From Streptomyces sp. NBC_00258 (lineage in GTDB: Bacteria; Actinomycetota; Actinomycetes; Streptomycetales; Streptomycetaceae): 64,000 nucleotides of DNA. The stretch covers positions 9,300,001 through 9,364,000 of the forward strand of contig NZ_CP108081.1 in assembly GCF_036182465.1 (NCBI RefSeq), written 5' to 3'. Each line of letters begins with the position of its first letter. Within the stretch, counting starts at the first letter, position 1. This document shows positions 31,993-40,835 of this stretch, one piece after another. The notes beneath the pieces were generated by a model. That model saw only the letters and a program-made list of their open reading frames with translations, had not been told where the DNA came from and did not search any database. Made by a program: the position numbers and the translations under genes.

Positions 31993-33030
31993 TCAAAGGG
32001 GCGTCGGCGCCTCGAAGTCCAGGAGTACCTTGCAGGACTCCGCTCGGTCTGCCGCCAGGGTGAAGGCCGATTCCGCCTCGCTGAGCGGGACCACCGCGCT
32101 GACCAGGTGGTCGAAGCGGGGCTCTCGTGCCAGGAGCGCGAGTGCGTCGTCGAACTCCGCGTCGAAGCGGAAGGCTCCCCGGAGTTCGATCTCGCGGCTG
32201 ACGACGAGGTTGCCCGCGAAGGGGGACTGGCCAGGGGGCAGCATGCCGAGTTGGACCACGACCCCGCCGCGGCGTACGAGGCGGAGGCAGGTGTCGAGGC
32301 CGGCGGCGACGCCCGAGGCCTCGATGGCCGTGTCCACCTCGGAGGGCCAGGCGGGAGCGGACGGGTCGTCCGCCCGCAGGGCCTCGTCCGCGCCCGCCGC
32401 CACCGCGTACTCCAGGGCGCGCGGGAGGAGATCCGTGACGGTGACCCGAGCGGCACCCGCCGCCTTCGCCGCCGCGACGACCAGGCAGCCGATGGGTCCG
32501 GCGCCGGTGACGAGGACGTGCTTGCCGGTCACGTCGCCGGCCCGTCGTACCGCGTGGAGTGCGACGGACAGGGGCTCGGCCAATGCTGCCCGGCGGAGGG
32601 GGAGTCCGGCGGGAATCGTCCGCAACTGCTCGGCGGGGACGACGACTTGGGCCGCGAAACCGCCCTGGACGTGGGGCGTGCGGGCCGCGCTGCCGAGGTA
32701 GCGGGTGTCGCGGCACACGTTCCGGCGGCCGTCGGAACACTCGGGGCACTCCCCGCAGGGTGTCGCGGGGTGCACGGCAACAGGCGTACCGGGAGCGGGG
32801 ACTGACGTGCCGTCACCGTGGAGAAGCACCGTCCCGACCACCTCGTGGCCGAGGACCATCGGCTCGCGGAGGCGGAAGTCGCCGACGCCGCCGTGCCGCC
32901 AGTAGTGGAGGTCGGATCCGCACACTCCGCCGAACCGCACGGCGACGAGGACCTCGCCGGGGCCGGGGGAGGGGACCGGGAGTTCGTCCACGCGCAGGTC
33001 GTCCTGGCCGTGGATCACGCAACCGAGCAT
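31993..33030 (-). CDS. L-idonate 5-dehydrogenase-type zinc alcohol dehydrogenase
   Basis: A 345-residue medium-chain dehydrogenase. Catalytic-zinc ligands appear in GGVCGSDLHYWRHGG and LGHEVVG; the structural zinc is bound by four Cys in PCGECPECSDGRRNVC. The Rossmann motif is VTGAGPIGCLVVAAA. It oxidises L-idonate to 5-ketogluconate with NAD(P)+, as IdnD does; the assignment rests on context, as it heads downstream of Ga5DH, GntP permease and gluconokinase in one leftward unit. ATG 33030 follows AAAGGG; GTG 33036 is an alternative. Related polyol dehydrogenases cannot be excluded on sequence alone. Confidence 0.85.
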   Translation of the reverse strand: MLGCVIHGQDDLRVDELPVPSPGPGEVLVAVRFGGVCGSDLHYWRHGGVGDFRLREPMVLGHEVVGTVLLHGDGTSVPAPGTPVAVHPATPCGECPECSDGRRNVCRDTRYLGSAARTPHVQGGFAAQVVVPAEQLRTIPAGLPLRRAALAEPLSVALHAVRRAGDVTGKHVLVTGAGPIGCLVVAAAKAAGAARVTVTDLLPRALEYAVAAGADEALRADDPSAPAWPSEVDTAIEASGVAAGLDTCLRLVRRGGVVVQLGMLPPGQSPFAGNLVVSREIELRGAFRFDAEFDDALALLAREPRFDHLVSAVVPLSEAESAFTLAADRAESCKVLLDFEAPTPL

Positions 33031-33070
33031 CAGCACACACCCTTTCGGGGAACTCAGACTTTCGGAGAAC

Positions 33071-33829
33071 CTAGAGAACGCTGGTCATGCCGCCGTCGAC
33101 GTACAGGATCTGTCCGCTGACGAAGTCCGCTGCGGGGGAGGCGAGGAACAGGACTCCGCCGACCAGGTCCTCCGTACGGCCCCAGCGGCCGGCCGGGGTC
33201 CGTCGGCGGACCCAGGCGCTGAACTCCGGGTCGTCGACGAGGGGTTGGGTCAGCTCGGTCTCGATGTAACCGGGGCCCAGGCCATTCACCTGGACGCCGT
33301 GCGGCCCCCAGTCGGCGCACATGCCCTTGGTAAGCATCTTCAGCGCGCCCTTGGTGGCGGCGTACGGCGCGATCCCGGGCCGTACGACCTCGCTCTGCAG
33401 GGAGCAGATGTTGACGATCTTGCCGTGTCCGCGCGCTGTCATGCCACGGGCGGCCTCGCGGCCCACGAGGAAGGCGCTGGTGAGGTTGGTGTCGAGGATG
33501 CGGTGCCAGTCGGCGTCGGCGAACTCCAGGAGGGGTGCTCGCAGTTGCATCCCGGCGTTGTTGACGAGGATGTCCAGCGGGCCCACCCTCTCCTCGACGT
33601 CCGCTATTCCGGCGGCCACCGACGGGCCGTCGGTCACGTTGAAGGCGGCCGTGTGGATCTCACCGGGGAGTTCCGCGGCGGCCTTGGTGAGCCGGTCGGT
33701 GTCGCGGCCGTTCAGGACCACCGTGCAGCCCGCCTCGGCGAGGCCCCGGGCCAGCGCGAGGCCGATGCCCCGGCTGGACCCGGTGACCAGTGCCGTACGG
33801 CCGCTGATGTCGAAGAGAGGGTGAGTCAT
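33071..33829 (-). CDS. Gluconate 5-dehydrogenase (SDR)
   Basis: A 252-residue SDR with LVTGSSRGIGLALARGL, NNAGMQLRAPL, a Ser in NICSLQSEVVRPGIAPYAATK and the YxxxK pair. The run NICSLQSE and the C-terminal ADFVSGQILYVDGGMTSVL are distinctive of gluconate/idonate 5-dehydrogenases (IdnO), which reduce 5-ketogluconate to D-gluconate with NADPH. It lies between the idonate dehydrogenase and the GntP permease, with short gaps, and supplies the middle step of the pathway. Confidence 0.88.
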   Translation of the reverse strand: MTHPLFDISGRTALVTGSSRGIGLALARGLAEAGCTVVLNGRDTDRLTKAAAELPGEIHTAAFNVTDGPSVAAGIADVEERVGPLDILVNNAGMQLRAPLLEFADADWHRILDTNLTSAFLVGREAARGMTARGHGKIVNICSLQSEVVRPGIAPYAATKGALKMLTKGMCADWGPHGVQVNGLGPGYIETELTQPLVDDPEFSAWVRRRTPAGRWGRTEDLVGGVLFLASPAADFVSGQILYVDGGMTSVL

Positions 33830-33854
33830 CGCCGTACTACTCCCGGGTTGCGAG

Positions 33855-35252
33855 CTAGATCACTAGGGACAGCAGGAGGACCAGGCCGCCGGCGACCACC
33901 GAGATGATGGTCTCCATGACCGACCAGGTCTTGATGGTCTGGCCGACGCTGAGGCCGAAGTACTCCTTGACCAGCCAGAACCCGGCGTCGTTCACGTGGG
34001 AGAAGAACAGCGAACCGGCGCCGATGGCGAGTACCAGGAGCGAGGCGTGCGTGGTCGACATGTCGGCCGCGAGCGGGGCCACGAGACCGGCCGCCGAGAT
34101 GGTGGCGACGGTCGCGGAACCGGTCGCGAGCCGGATCGCCACCGCGATCAGCCAGGCGAGCAGCAGCGCGGGTATCGACCAGTCCTTGGATATGTCCAGG
34201 ATCATCTGGCCCACACCGGAGTCGATCAGCGTCTGCTTGAAGCCGCCGCCCGCGCCGACGATCAGCAGGATGCCCGCGATCGGGCCGAGGGACTTCTCGA
34301 CGGTCGAGGAGATCCGGTCCTTGGTGAACCCGGCCGCCCGGCCGAGGGTGAAGATGGCGACGAGCACGGCCGCGAGCAGGGCGATCAGCGGAGAGCCGAT
34401 CACGTCGAAGACGCGCTGCACCATGTTCTCGGGGTCGTCGATGACGATGTCGACCAGCGCCTTGGCCAGCATCAGCACGACCGGCAGCATCACGGTGGCG
34501 ATGGTGACGCCGAAGCCGGGGCGCTTCTCCAGGTCCTCGGAGGCGCGCTGAGGGATCATCTTCTCCGGAGCCGGGACGTCCACCCAGCGGGCCGCGTACT
34601 TGGAGAAGACCGGGCCCGCGATGATCACGGTCGGGATGGCGACCAGGATGCCGAGGGCGAGGGTGACGCCGAGGTTCGCCTTGACCGCGTCGATCGCGAC
34701 CAGCGGGCCGGGGTGCGGCGGGATCAGCCCGTGCATCACGGACAGACCCGCGAGTGCCGGGATGCCGATCCGCATCAGCGAGTAGTTGCCGCGCTTGGCG
34801 ACCATCAGGACGACCGGGATAAGCAGGACGATGCCGACCTCGAAGAACAGCGGCAGTCCGATCACCGAGGCGATCAGCACCATCGCCCACGGCATCGAGC
34901 GCCCGCTCGCCTTGGCGAGGATCGTGTCGACGATCTGGTCGGCGCCGCCGGAGTCGGCGAGCAACTTGCCCAGGATCGCGCCGAGCGCGATCAGGACGCC
35001 CACACCGGCGACGGTCGAACCGAGACCGGCCGAGAAGCTGGTGATCGCCTTGTCGAGGGGCGCTCCGGCGAAGGCGCCTAGGGCCAGCGAGCCGATGGTC
35101 AGGGCGAGGAAGGCGTGCAGCTTGAACTTGGTGATGAGCAGGACGATGACGGCTATGCCCGCCAGTACGGCGATGCCCAGCTGAGCGTGGCCCGCCGAGG
35201 TGATCGGCTCGACGGGGTCCGCTGCCAGCATCTCGACGCTGAGTCTGGTCAC
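33855..35252 (-). CDS. GntP-family gluconate/idonate permease
   Basis: A 465-residue membrane protein with 12-14 hydrophobic helices. GntP features include LGAILGKLLADSGGADQIVDTIL, HGLIPPHPGPLVAIDAVKANLG, VGAGGGFKQTLIDSGVGQ and FFSHVNDAGFWLVKEYFG. The family takes up gluconate and related sugar acids with protons. It lies between the gluconokinase and the dehydrogenase genes. The N-terminus begins with a short extra segment before helix 1; the Met at 35252 is used because no later one fits better. Confidence 0.9.
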   Translation of the reverse strand: MTRLSVEMLAADPVEPITSAGHAQLGIAVLAGIAVIVLLITKFKLHAFLALTIGSLALGAFAGAPLDKAITSFSAGLGSTVAGVGVLIALGAILGKLLADSGGADQIVDTILAKASGRSMPWAMVLIASVIGLPLFFEVGIVLLIPVVLMVAKRGNYSLMRIGIPALAGLSVMHGLIPPHPGPLVAIDAVKANLGVTLALGILVAIPTVIIAGPVFSKYAARWVDVPAPEKMIPQRASEDLEKRPGFGVTIATVMLPVVLMLAKALVDIVIDDPENMVQRVFDVIGSPLIALLAAVLVAIFTLGRAAGFTKDRISSTVEKSLGPIAGILLIVGAGGGFKQTLIDSGVGQMILDISKDWSIPALLLAWLIAVAIRLATGSATVATISAAGLVAPLAADMSTTHASLLVLAIGAGSLFFSHVNDAGFWLVKEYFGLSVGQTIKTWSVMETIISVVAGGLVLLLSLVI

Positions 35253-35316
35253 GGTGGTGTTCCTTGGGGGAGGGGAAGTCTGTGGGATTGAGAGGGGGGT
35301 TTGTCGGGCCGGGGAG

Positions 35317-35826
35317 TTACCGGTCGATGCCGCGCAGCGCGGTCACGGCCCGGTCGGTGATCTCCTCGGGGGTGCCGGAGACGTCCACGGCGACACCCGT
35401 CTCGTCCGCCTGGAGCGGCTGGAGGGTGGCGAACTGGGAGTCCAGGAGCGCCGTCGGCATGAAGTGCCCCTGGCGGTGCGCCATCCGGTCCTCGATGAGC
35501 TTCCGGTCGCCCGTGAGGTGGACGAAGACGACCCCGGGAGCGGCCGACCTGAGCCGGTCCCGGTAGCTGCGCTTCAGTGCTGAACTGCTGACCACCCCGC
35601 CGAGGCCGGCCCGCCCGTGTGCCCAGGCGCCGATGGCGTCGAGCCAGGGCCAGCGGTCCTCGTCGGTCAGCGGTGTCCCGGCCGTCATCTTGGCGATGTT
35701 GGCCTCGGGGTGGAAGTCGTCGCCCTCGGCGTAGGGAACGCCGAGCCGCTGGGCGAGCAGGGGACCGATGGTGGTCTTCCCGGTGCCTGCCACTCCCATG
35801 ACCACGACGACGTGGGGGGTGTTCAT
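35317..35826 (-). CDS. Gluconokinase
   Basis: A 169-residue kinase of the GntK/IdnK type with P-loop GVAGTGKTTIG at residue 11, the gluconate-binding region GDDFHPEANIAKMTAGTPLTDEDRWPWL, SSALKRSYRDRLR and HRQGHFMPTALLDSQFATLQ. It phosphorylates gluconate to 6-phosphogluconate for the pentose phosphate pathway. ATG 35826 has GAGG at 6-base spacing. It is the first gene of the leftward idonate/gluconate operon, divergent from the GntR-type regulator. Confidence 0.92.
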   Translation of the reverse strand: MNTPHVVVVMGVAGTGKTTIGPLLAQRLGVPYAEGDDFHPEANIAKMTAGTPLTDEDRWPWLDAIGAWAHGRAGLGGVVSSSALKRSYRDRLRSAAPGVVFVHLTGDRKLIEDRMAHRQGHFMPTALLDSQFATLQPLQADETGVAVDVSGTPEEITDRAVTALRGIDR

Positions 35827-35934
35827 CACTGCCTCGCTGTCTTCTTCGACACTCGGATTCGACTTCCCGGTGTCGACATCTGGATGCCGGATGTACGTCA
35901 GGTGCCGCATCCGTCACGACACTGAAACCCATAG

Positions 35935-35973
35935 GTCAGATGAATTCAAGAGTCTGTGACGTATAAGTCTGAC
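35935..35973. promoter_or_regulatory. Candidate operator region of the gluconate operon
   Basis: In the 184-base divergent gap an AT-rich patch holds GTCAGA (35935) facing TCTGAC (35968), with AGTCTG also repeated directly at 35951 and 35966. Such half-sites suit a dimeric GntR/FCD regulator. The exact binding unit cannot be decided by eye. Confidence 0.45.
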
Positions 35974-36010
35974 TTTTTGTTCCCGCCGTCCGACTCGTAG
36001 GCTGAACCCC

Positions 36011-36718
36011 ATGAGCACACCGGGCCGGGGGCTGCACGGCCATGTACTGGAGAGCCTCGGTCCTGCCATCACCGCGGGTGAGTACCCGCCGGGCAGCGTG
36101 CTGCGCACCGACGAGCTGGCGCAGCGTTTCGAGGTGTCACGCTCCGTGATGCGCGAGGCGGTCCGGGTCCTGGAGTCGATGCACCTGGTCGAGTCCCGTC
36201 GCCGGGTCGGCGTCACCGTACGTCCCGCGAACGAGTGGAATGTCTACGATCCCCAGGTCATCCGGTGGCGACTGGCGGGCGCCGACCGGCCGCGGCAGCT
36301 GCGCTCGCTGACCGTGCTGCGCTGTGCCGTCGAGCCCGTCGCCGCGGGGCTTGCCGCCAAGCACGCCACGGCCGAGCAGTGCGCCGAGCTCACCGAGTGT
36401 GCCCTCGGCATGGTGGCCAACTCGCGCGGTCACAAACTGGAGGGGTATCTCGTCCATGACGTGGCCTTCCACCGGATCGTGCTGAACGCGTCCGGCAACG
36501 AGATGTTCGCGCGGCTCGGTGACGTGGTCGCCGAGGTTCTCGCGGGGCGTACTCACCATCAGGTCATGTTCGAGGATCCCGACCCTGCGGCCGTCACGCT
36601 CCACGTTCAGGTCGCGGAGGCCGTCCGTGCCGGGGACGCGATTCGCGCGGAGGAACTGACGCGGGAGATCGTCGTGGGTGCGCTTCAGGAACTGGACGTT
36701 CTGAGCCCGGAGGTCTGA
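36011..36718 (+). CDS. GntR-family (FadR/FCD) regulator of gluconate use
   Basis: A 235-residue regulator. The N-terminal GntR winged helix (PGSVLRTDELAQRFEVSRSVMREAVRVLESMHLVESRRRVGVTV) is followed by a helical FCD ligand domain whose metal/ligand-binding Asp and His can be seen in YLVHDVAFHRIVLNASGN and HVQVAEAVRAGD. FCD proteins commonly bind sugar acids or carboxylates. Divergent placement next to gluconokinase, permease and dehydrogenases makes it the likely gluconate- or 6-phosphogluconate-responsive repressor. Start ATG 36011 is the first Met of the frame. Confidence 0.9.
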   Translation: MSTPGRGLHGHVLESLGPAITAGEYPPGSVLRTDELAQRFEVSRSVMREAVRVLESMHLVESRRRVGVTVRPANEWNVYDPQVIRWRLAGADRPRQLRSLTVLRCAVEPVAAGLAAKHATAEQCAELTECALGMVANSRGHKLEGYLVHDVAFHRIVLNASGNEMFARLGDVVAEVLAGRTHHQVMFEDPDPAAVTLHVQVAEAVRAGDAIRAEELTREIVVGALQELDVLSPEV

Positions 36719-36747
36719 ACTTCCGGGCTTCGGCCGGGAGTTGTTCG

Positions 36748-36800
36748 ACTGCGGGTGCGTGGGGGTTTGTCGCGCAGTTCCCCGCGCCCCTGTCGGGGCC
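36748..36800 (+). repeat. Dispersed repeat A, copy 8
   Basis: TGCGGGTGCGTGGGGGTTTG followed by TCGCGCAGTTCCCCGCGCCC and a GGGG palindromic end. It separates the convergent regulator and YchJ genes. Confidence 0.8.
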
Positions 36801-36816
36801 GAGCCCCCTAAAGGGG

Positions 36817-37239
36817 CTACTCGCCGATGTCCCCGTCCACGTACACCCACGCCCCCTCGACCCGCTCGAATCGGCTGCGCTCGTGCAGTGAGCCCCCGGT
36901 GTACGACGCCCGGAAGGTCACCGTTCCCGTGGTGTGGAAGGCCGTGCCCTCGCTCGTGGCGAGGATCTCCAGGCCGGTCCAGCGCATGGCCGGATCGAAC
37001 TCGACGCGGGCCGGGCGGGTGCGGGGATGCCAGGTCCGTAGCAGGTACGCCTCGTCGCGCTTCACGAATGCGCAGTACCGCGAGCGCATCAGTGCCTCGG
37101 CGGTGGGGGCCGCGCCCTGACCCCGATGAAATCGGCCACAGCACTTTTCGTACGTCTCCGCAAGACCGCAAGGGCAGGAGGGGTTGTGCGCGGGGGCGGA
37201 ACGGCGCTGGTTGCGGGATTGCGGGGTGCGTCGGGACAT
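36817..37239 (-). CDS. YchJ-family protein with SEC-C zinc motif
   Basis: A 140-residue protein. The N-terminal SEC-C zinc motif (SCPCGLAETYEKCCGRFHRGQ) is followed by an NTF2-like cystatin-fold domain (AEALMRSRYCAFVKRDEAYLLRTWHP, then RSRFERVEGAWVYVDGDI). This matches YchJ/UPF0225, of unknown function. The start is set at MSRRTPQSR (37239); a Met three codons upstream is possible. It is divergent from the injection-system operon and probably unrelated to it. Confidence 0.85.
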   Translation of the reverse strand: MSRRTPQSRNQRRSAPAHNPSCPCGLAETYEKCCGRFHRGQGAAPTAEALMRSRYCAFVKRDEAYLLRTWHPRTRPARVEFDPAMRWTGLEILATSEGTAFHTTGTVTFRASYTGGSLHERSRFERVEGAWVYVDGDIGE

Positions 37240-37613
37240 GCGCCCCATTCTGCTGCACCACGGCCTGTGGGGAATCCGTGAATCAGCTGCCCCGACACGA
37301 GTACATCGTGTGCGAGCTGTGCGCCGTGCCCTTCATCGAACCTCCTCCATGCGTGGCGTGAACCTGCCTTGCATGCGCAACTGCCGACACAGCACGGTGG
37401 ATTGAGCACTTGAGCATCAGGAGTCACAAGCGTGCTGCTTGACCCCGGACGGCCGTCCGACCGGGGCACTGACGGGGGAAAGCTGATGCGGTGCCGCGGT
37501 CCGGAGCGCTCACGCGTGTCCGGAGACCTCCGCGTGCGCCGTGAACGAGACGTCTCCCTCTGCCGCCTCTTGGTGCCTTTCACCCGGTGCCCGAGAACGG
37601 ATTAGGAGGGGGA
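37240..37613. other. Leader region of the injection-system operon
   Basis: These 374 bases must contain the promoter of the rightward operon. Visible elements are the palindrome at 37446-37459, a repeated GTCCGGAG pair near 37500-37530, and the AGGAGG ribosome site at 37604. No confident -10/-35 pair was found. A 27-codon frame at 37278-37361 (GTG start, two CxxC-like Cys) is possible but weak. Confidence 0.55.
37446..37459. promoter_or_regulatory. Perfect palindrome upstream of the sheath gene
   Basis: CGGACGGCCGTCCG is a 14-base perfect palindrome flanked by CCCCGG/CCGGGG arms (37443-37466). It lies 155 bases before the sheath start and could be an operator or a leader hairpin. Confidence 0.4.
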
Positions 37614-39479
37614 ATGCCGATGAGCGCGGTGAACACTGCCAGGCCGACGTATCCCGGCGTCTACGTCGAAGAGCTTCCCAGCAGCGCCCGGACCATCTCG
37701 ACCGTCACCACCTCGGTGACCGCCTTCGTGGGGCACACCCGGCGCGGCCCGCTGAACGAGCCGGTGCGCGTCACGAGCTTCACCGAGTTCGAGCGCCGCT
37801 TCGGCGGTCTGAGCTCGCAGAGCGCCGTCGGCTACGCCGTGCACCAGTTCTTCGGCAACGGCGGCACGGTCGCCGTGATCGTCCGCGTCGCCAAGGCGGG
37901 CAGCGGCAAGGCCGCCTGCGTCACCCTGGAGTCCACCGAGGGCCACAGCGAGAGCGCGGTCCTCGAAGTGCACGCCAAGGAGCCCGGCGTGTGGGGCAAC
38001 GGTCTGCGCGTCGCCGTCGACTACGACACGCCCTGCCCGGACGAAACGTTCAACCTGCGGGTGTACGACGCCAAGGGCGAGGCCCGCGAGAGCTTCACCG
38101 GTCTGTCCATGGACGCCTCGCACGGCCGGCACGCGCCGACCGTGATCAACGCGGGGTCGCGGCTCATCCGTGTCGAGGCCGTGGGCGAGGGCCGCCCCGA
38201 CCCGTCCGGGACCGTCTCCAAGCCGTTCGGGCACGAACTGCCCGACCTGGCCGTCGACCTGACGGTCAAGATCGGTGAGGTCGAGCGCGAGTTCACGCTG
38301 TACGACCCCGACTGCGACGGCGAAGCCCCGTCCAACGTGGCCGAGTTGGCCCTGCTGCTCGAACGCAAGCTGCGGGCGCTGCCCGACGCTCCGGGCAAGC
38401 ACGCCTTCGCGGGCGCCGAGGTCACCGCCTTCGGCAAGCGCATCCAGGTCGTCGCGGGCTCCACCGACCCCGAGGACGTCGTCCGTTTCGTCGGCGAGTG
38501 CGCCAACGACCTCGGTCTTGAGGCCTCCGTCAACCCGCCCGTCTTCCCGCTGGAGGGCGGCGAGGACGGTGGGGCGCCCGGACCGCGCGACCTCATCGGC
38601 AGCGAGGCCGACAAGACCGGCATCCAGGCGCTGCGCGGCGTCGCGGACGTCAACCTGCTCGTCCTGCCCGAGCTCGCGGCGTACGAGTCCACCGAGGACG
38701 CCATCACGGTCGTCTCGGCGGCCCAGCGGCTCTGCCAGGAGCGGCGGATCTTCCTCCTCGTCGACGCACCCGGCACCTGGGTCAGCGTGGACACCGCCCG
38801 CGCCGGACTCGCGGCCTACGACGCCGTACGCGGCAACCATGCGGGCCTGTACTTCCCGCACCTCCAGCTCACCGACCCGCTCACCGGCCGGCTGCGCTCC
38901 TTCCCGCCGTCCGGCGCGGTCGCCGGGGTCTACGCGCGCACGGACTCCGAGCGCGGGGTGTGGAAGGCGCCGGCCGGAACCGAGGCACGGCTCGCGGGCG
39001 TGCACTCGCTCACGGTCAACCTCACCGACCGCGAGACCGGGCTGCTCAACCCGCTCGGCGTCAACTGCCTGCGCACCATGCCGCTGGTGGGCCCGCTCGT
39101 GTGGGGCGCGCGCACCCTGGAGGGTTCCGACGCGCTCGACAGCGAGTGGAAGTACGTGCCCGTGCGGCGGCTCGCGCTGCACGTCGAGGAGAGCCTCCAA
39201 CGAGGCCTGCAGTGGGTCGTGTTCGAGCCCAACGACGAGAACCTGTGGCAGCAGATCCGCCTCGGCGCCTCCTCGTACCTGCACACGCTGTTCCGTCAGG
39301 GCGCCTTCAAGGGCGGCACGCCGCGCGAGGCGTACTTCGTCAAGTGCGACCACGACACCACGACGGACGAGGACATCGCGAACGGCGTAGTGAACGTCCT
39401 GGTCGGCATCGCGCCGGTCAGGCCCGCCGAGTTCGTGATCGTCAGGATCCAGCAGACGTCCGGGCAGTTCGAGCTCTGA
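37614..39479 (+). CDS. cis2: eCIS contractile sheath protein
   Basis: A 621-residue phage-tail-sheath protein (619 if ATG 37620 is used; AGGAGG serves either). The N-terminus TYPGVYVEELPSSARTISTV and SVTAFVGHTRRGPLNEPVRV is the sheath handshake region; the C-terminal domain ends with IANGVVNVLVGIAPVRPAEF and VIVRIQQTSGQFEL. The middle (about residues 80-330) is the variable outer domain. Sheath subunits polymerise around the tube and contract to drive it through a membrane. It is the first gene of a rightward operon reaching the window edge, as in actinobacterial eCIS. It differs from R-pyocin and T6SS sheaths by the eCIS gene order. Confidence 0.93.
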   Translation: MPMSAVNTARPTYPGVYVEELPSSARTISTVTTSVTAFVGHTRRGPLNEPVRVTSFTEFERRFGGLSSQSAVGYAVHQFFGNGGTVAVIVRVAKAGSGKAACVTLESTEGHSESAVLEVHAKEPGVWGNGLRVAVDYDTPCPDETFNLRVYDAKGEARESFTGLSMDASHGRHAPTVINAGSRLIRVEAVGEGRPDPSGTVSKPFGHELPDLAVDLTVKIGEVEREFTLYDPDCDGEAPSNVAELALLLERKLRALPDAPGKHAFAGAEVTAFGKRIQVVAGSTDPEDVVRFVGECANDLGLEASVNPPVFPLEGGEDGGAPGPRDLIGSEADKTGIQALRGVADVNLLVLPELAAYESTEDAITVVSAAQRLCQERRIFLLVDAPGTWVSVDTARAGLAAYDAVRGNHAGLYFPHLQLTDPLTGRLRSFPPSGAVAGVYARTDSERGVWKAPAGTEARLAGVHSLTVNLTDRETGLLNPLGVNCLRTMPLVGPLVWGARTLEGSDALDSEWKYVPVRRLALHVEESLQRGLQWVVFEPNDENLWQQIRLGASSYLHTLFRQGAFKGGTPREAYFVKCDHDTTTDEDIANGVVNVLVGIAPVRPAEFVIVRIQQTSGQFEL

Positions 39480-39515
39480 GCCCGATGAAGGTGACGGAGA
39501 ACGTGAAGGAAACCG

Positions 39516-40040
39516 ATGGCTGAGTTCACTGTCAACGCCCAGCGCTTCGACCCGTACAAGAACTTCAAGTTCCTTGTGCTGTGGGACGGTCGTACGGTCG
39601 CGGGCATCAGCAAGATCAGTCCGCTGAAGCGGACCACCGAGGTCGTCAAGCACCGGCACGGCGGAGACCCCAGCTCCCCGCGCAAGTCGCCGGGGCGCTC
39701 GGAGTTCGAGGGCATCACCCTGGAGCGCGGGGTCACGCACGACCCCGAGTTCGACCGCTGGGCCAACAAGGTCTGGCAGGTCGGGGCCGGTCTGGGCTCC
39801 GAGGTGTCCCTCGCCGACTTCCGCAAGGACATCGTGATCCAGGTCCTCAACGAGGCCGGTCAGGTCGCCGTCTCGCACAAGCTCTACCGGACCTGGCCGA
39901 GCGAGTACCAGGTCCTCGGCGAGCTGGACGCCAACGCCAACGCGGTGGCCATCCAGTCGCTGAAGCTGGAGTGCGAGGGCTGGGAGCGGGACTACGAGGT
40001 GCCCGAGCCGGAGGAGCCCTCGTTCCTCAACCCTGCCTGA
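39516..40040 (+). CDS. cis1: eCIS inner tube protein
   Basis: A 174-residue T4 gp19/Afp1-like tube subunit. It opens with VNAQRFDPYKNFKFLVLWDGRTVAGISKIS, typical of eCIS tube proteins, and ends with the conserved IQSLKLECEGWERDYEVPEPEEP. Hexameric rings stack into the rigid tube that holds cargo and is pushed out on contraction. It follows the sheath gene by 36 bases. Only one tube gene of this type is in the window; many eCIS carry a second, which may lie outside. Confidence 0.92.
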   Translation: MAEFTVNAQRFDPYKNFKFLVLWDGRTVAGISKISPLKRTTEVVKHRHGGDPSSPRKSPGRSEFEGITLERGVTHDPEFDRWANKVWQVGAGLGSEVSLADFRKDIVIQVLNEAGQVAVSHKLYRTWPSEYQVLGELDANANAVAIQSLKLECEGWERDYEVPEPEEPSFLNPA

Positions 40041-40106
40041 ACGGTGGCGAGTTGAACGACAGATGGGCCGCGGGGGCGGCGGGGCGGGTACGGAACGGGG
40101 GCGGGC

Positions 40107-40835
40107 ATGACGAACACTCGGGCGGCTGAACTACTCACCACCTGGGAGACCGGGCTTGCCCAGGCCCCGTCCGGACGCGCCCTGCTGCTGCACCGCGCCG
40201 CCCGCCCCGACACCGGCGGCGAGACGCTGTCCGCGCTGCCCGTCGGCGAGCGGGAGGCGGACCTCTTCGCGCTGCGCCGGGCCCTGTTCGGCGAGCGGAT
40301 GCAGGTGCGCCTCCCCTGCTCCGCCTGCGGCGAGGACATGGAATTCGACCTGGACGCCGGGGAGTTGGCCCGGTCGACAGGTGCTCCCGCCGAACCCTCG
40401 GTGCGAGTTGCCGAGGACGGCTGGGAGATCGAGTTCCGGGTGCCGGGCGTCGCCGACCTGACGGCGGCCGCCCGGCACCCGGATCCACGGCGGGCGCTGC
40501 TCGCCCGCTGCGTCGTCTCGGCGGTGCGCGACGGGGTGGACGTCCCCGCCGACGCGCTGCCCGAGACGGTGCAGCGCCGGCTCGCCGAGGCGGCCCAGGA
40601 GGCCGACCCGGGCGCCGACGTCACGCTCAACGTCAACTGCCCCGAGTGCGGAGCGGCCACCCGGGCCGAACTCGACATCGCCTCCTACCTGTGGACCGAA
40701 CTGGACGCCTGGGCACGGGACGTGCTCCTCGACGTCCATCTGCTCGCCACCGCGTACGGCTGGAGCGAGCCGGAGATCCTGGCGCTCAGCCCGCTGAGGC
40801 GCCGCTACTACCTGGAGCTGTGTGCGGATGACTGA
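40107..40835 (+). CDS. Zinc-ribbon T4-type baseplate protein
   Basis: A 242-residue protein resembling the T4 baseplate-hub-associated family seen in eCIS loci after the tube gene. Two widely separated CxxC pairs (Cys71/Cys74 in PCSACGEDMEF; Cys178/Cys181 in NCPECGAATRAEL) could form one zinc site. The C-terminus (DAWARDVLLDVHLLATAYGW, LALSPLRRRYYLEL) matches the family. It probably assists baseplate assembly rather than forming the main body. The next gene overlaps its last codons by 8 bases. Confidence 0.75.
   Translation: MTNTRAAELLTTWETGLAQAPSGRALLLHRAARPDTGGETLSALPVGEREADLFALRRALFGERMQVRLPCSACGEDMEFDLDAGELARSTGAPAEPSVRVAEDGWEIEFRVPGVADLTAAARHPDPRRALLARCVVSAVRDGVDVPADALPETVQRRLAEAAQEADPGADVTLNVNCPECGAATRAELDIASYLWTELDAWARDVLLDVHLLATAYGWSEPEILALSPLRRRYYLELCADD

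Noticed and set aside
37278..37361. 27-codon frame ending IVCELCAVPFIEPPPCVA
   Set aside because: Possible small protein, but it has only a weak ribosome site and no homologue I can name; mentioned with the operon leader instead of being called a gene.
37587..37613. Earlier GTG start for the sheath gene, which would put a TTA (bldA-type) codon in its leader peptide
   Set aside because: No ribosome site precedes 37587; AGGAGG lies after it and directly before ATG 37614/37620, and sheath proteins begin at that point. The TTA is therefore not translated.
37602..39878. Open frame of 758 codons on the minus strand, opposite sheath and tube
   Set aside because: GC-rich third positions keep antisense frames open. 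Its product is a low-complexity Gly/Arg/Val/Asp mixture without family motifs, while the plus strand encodes clear structural proteins.
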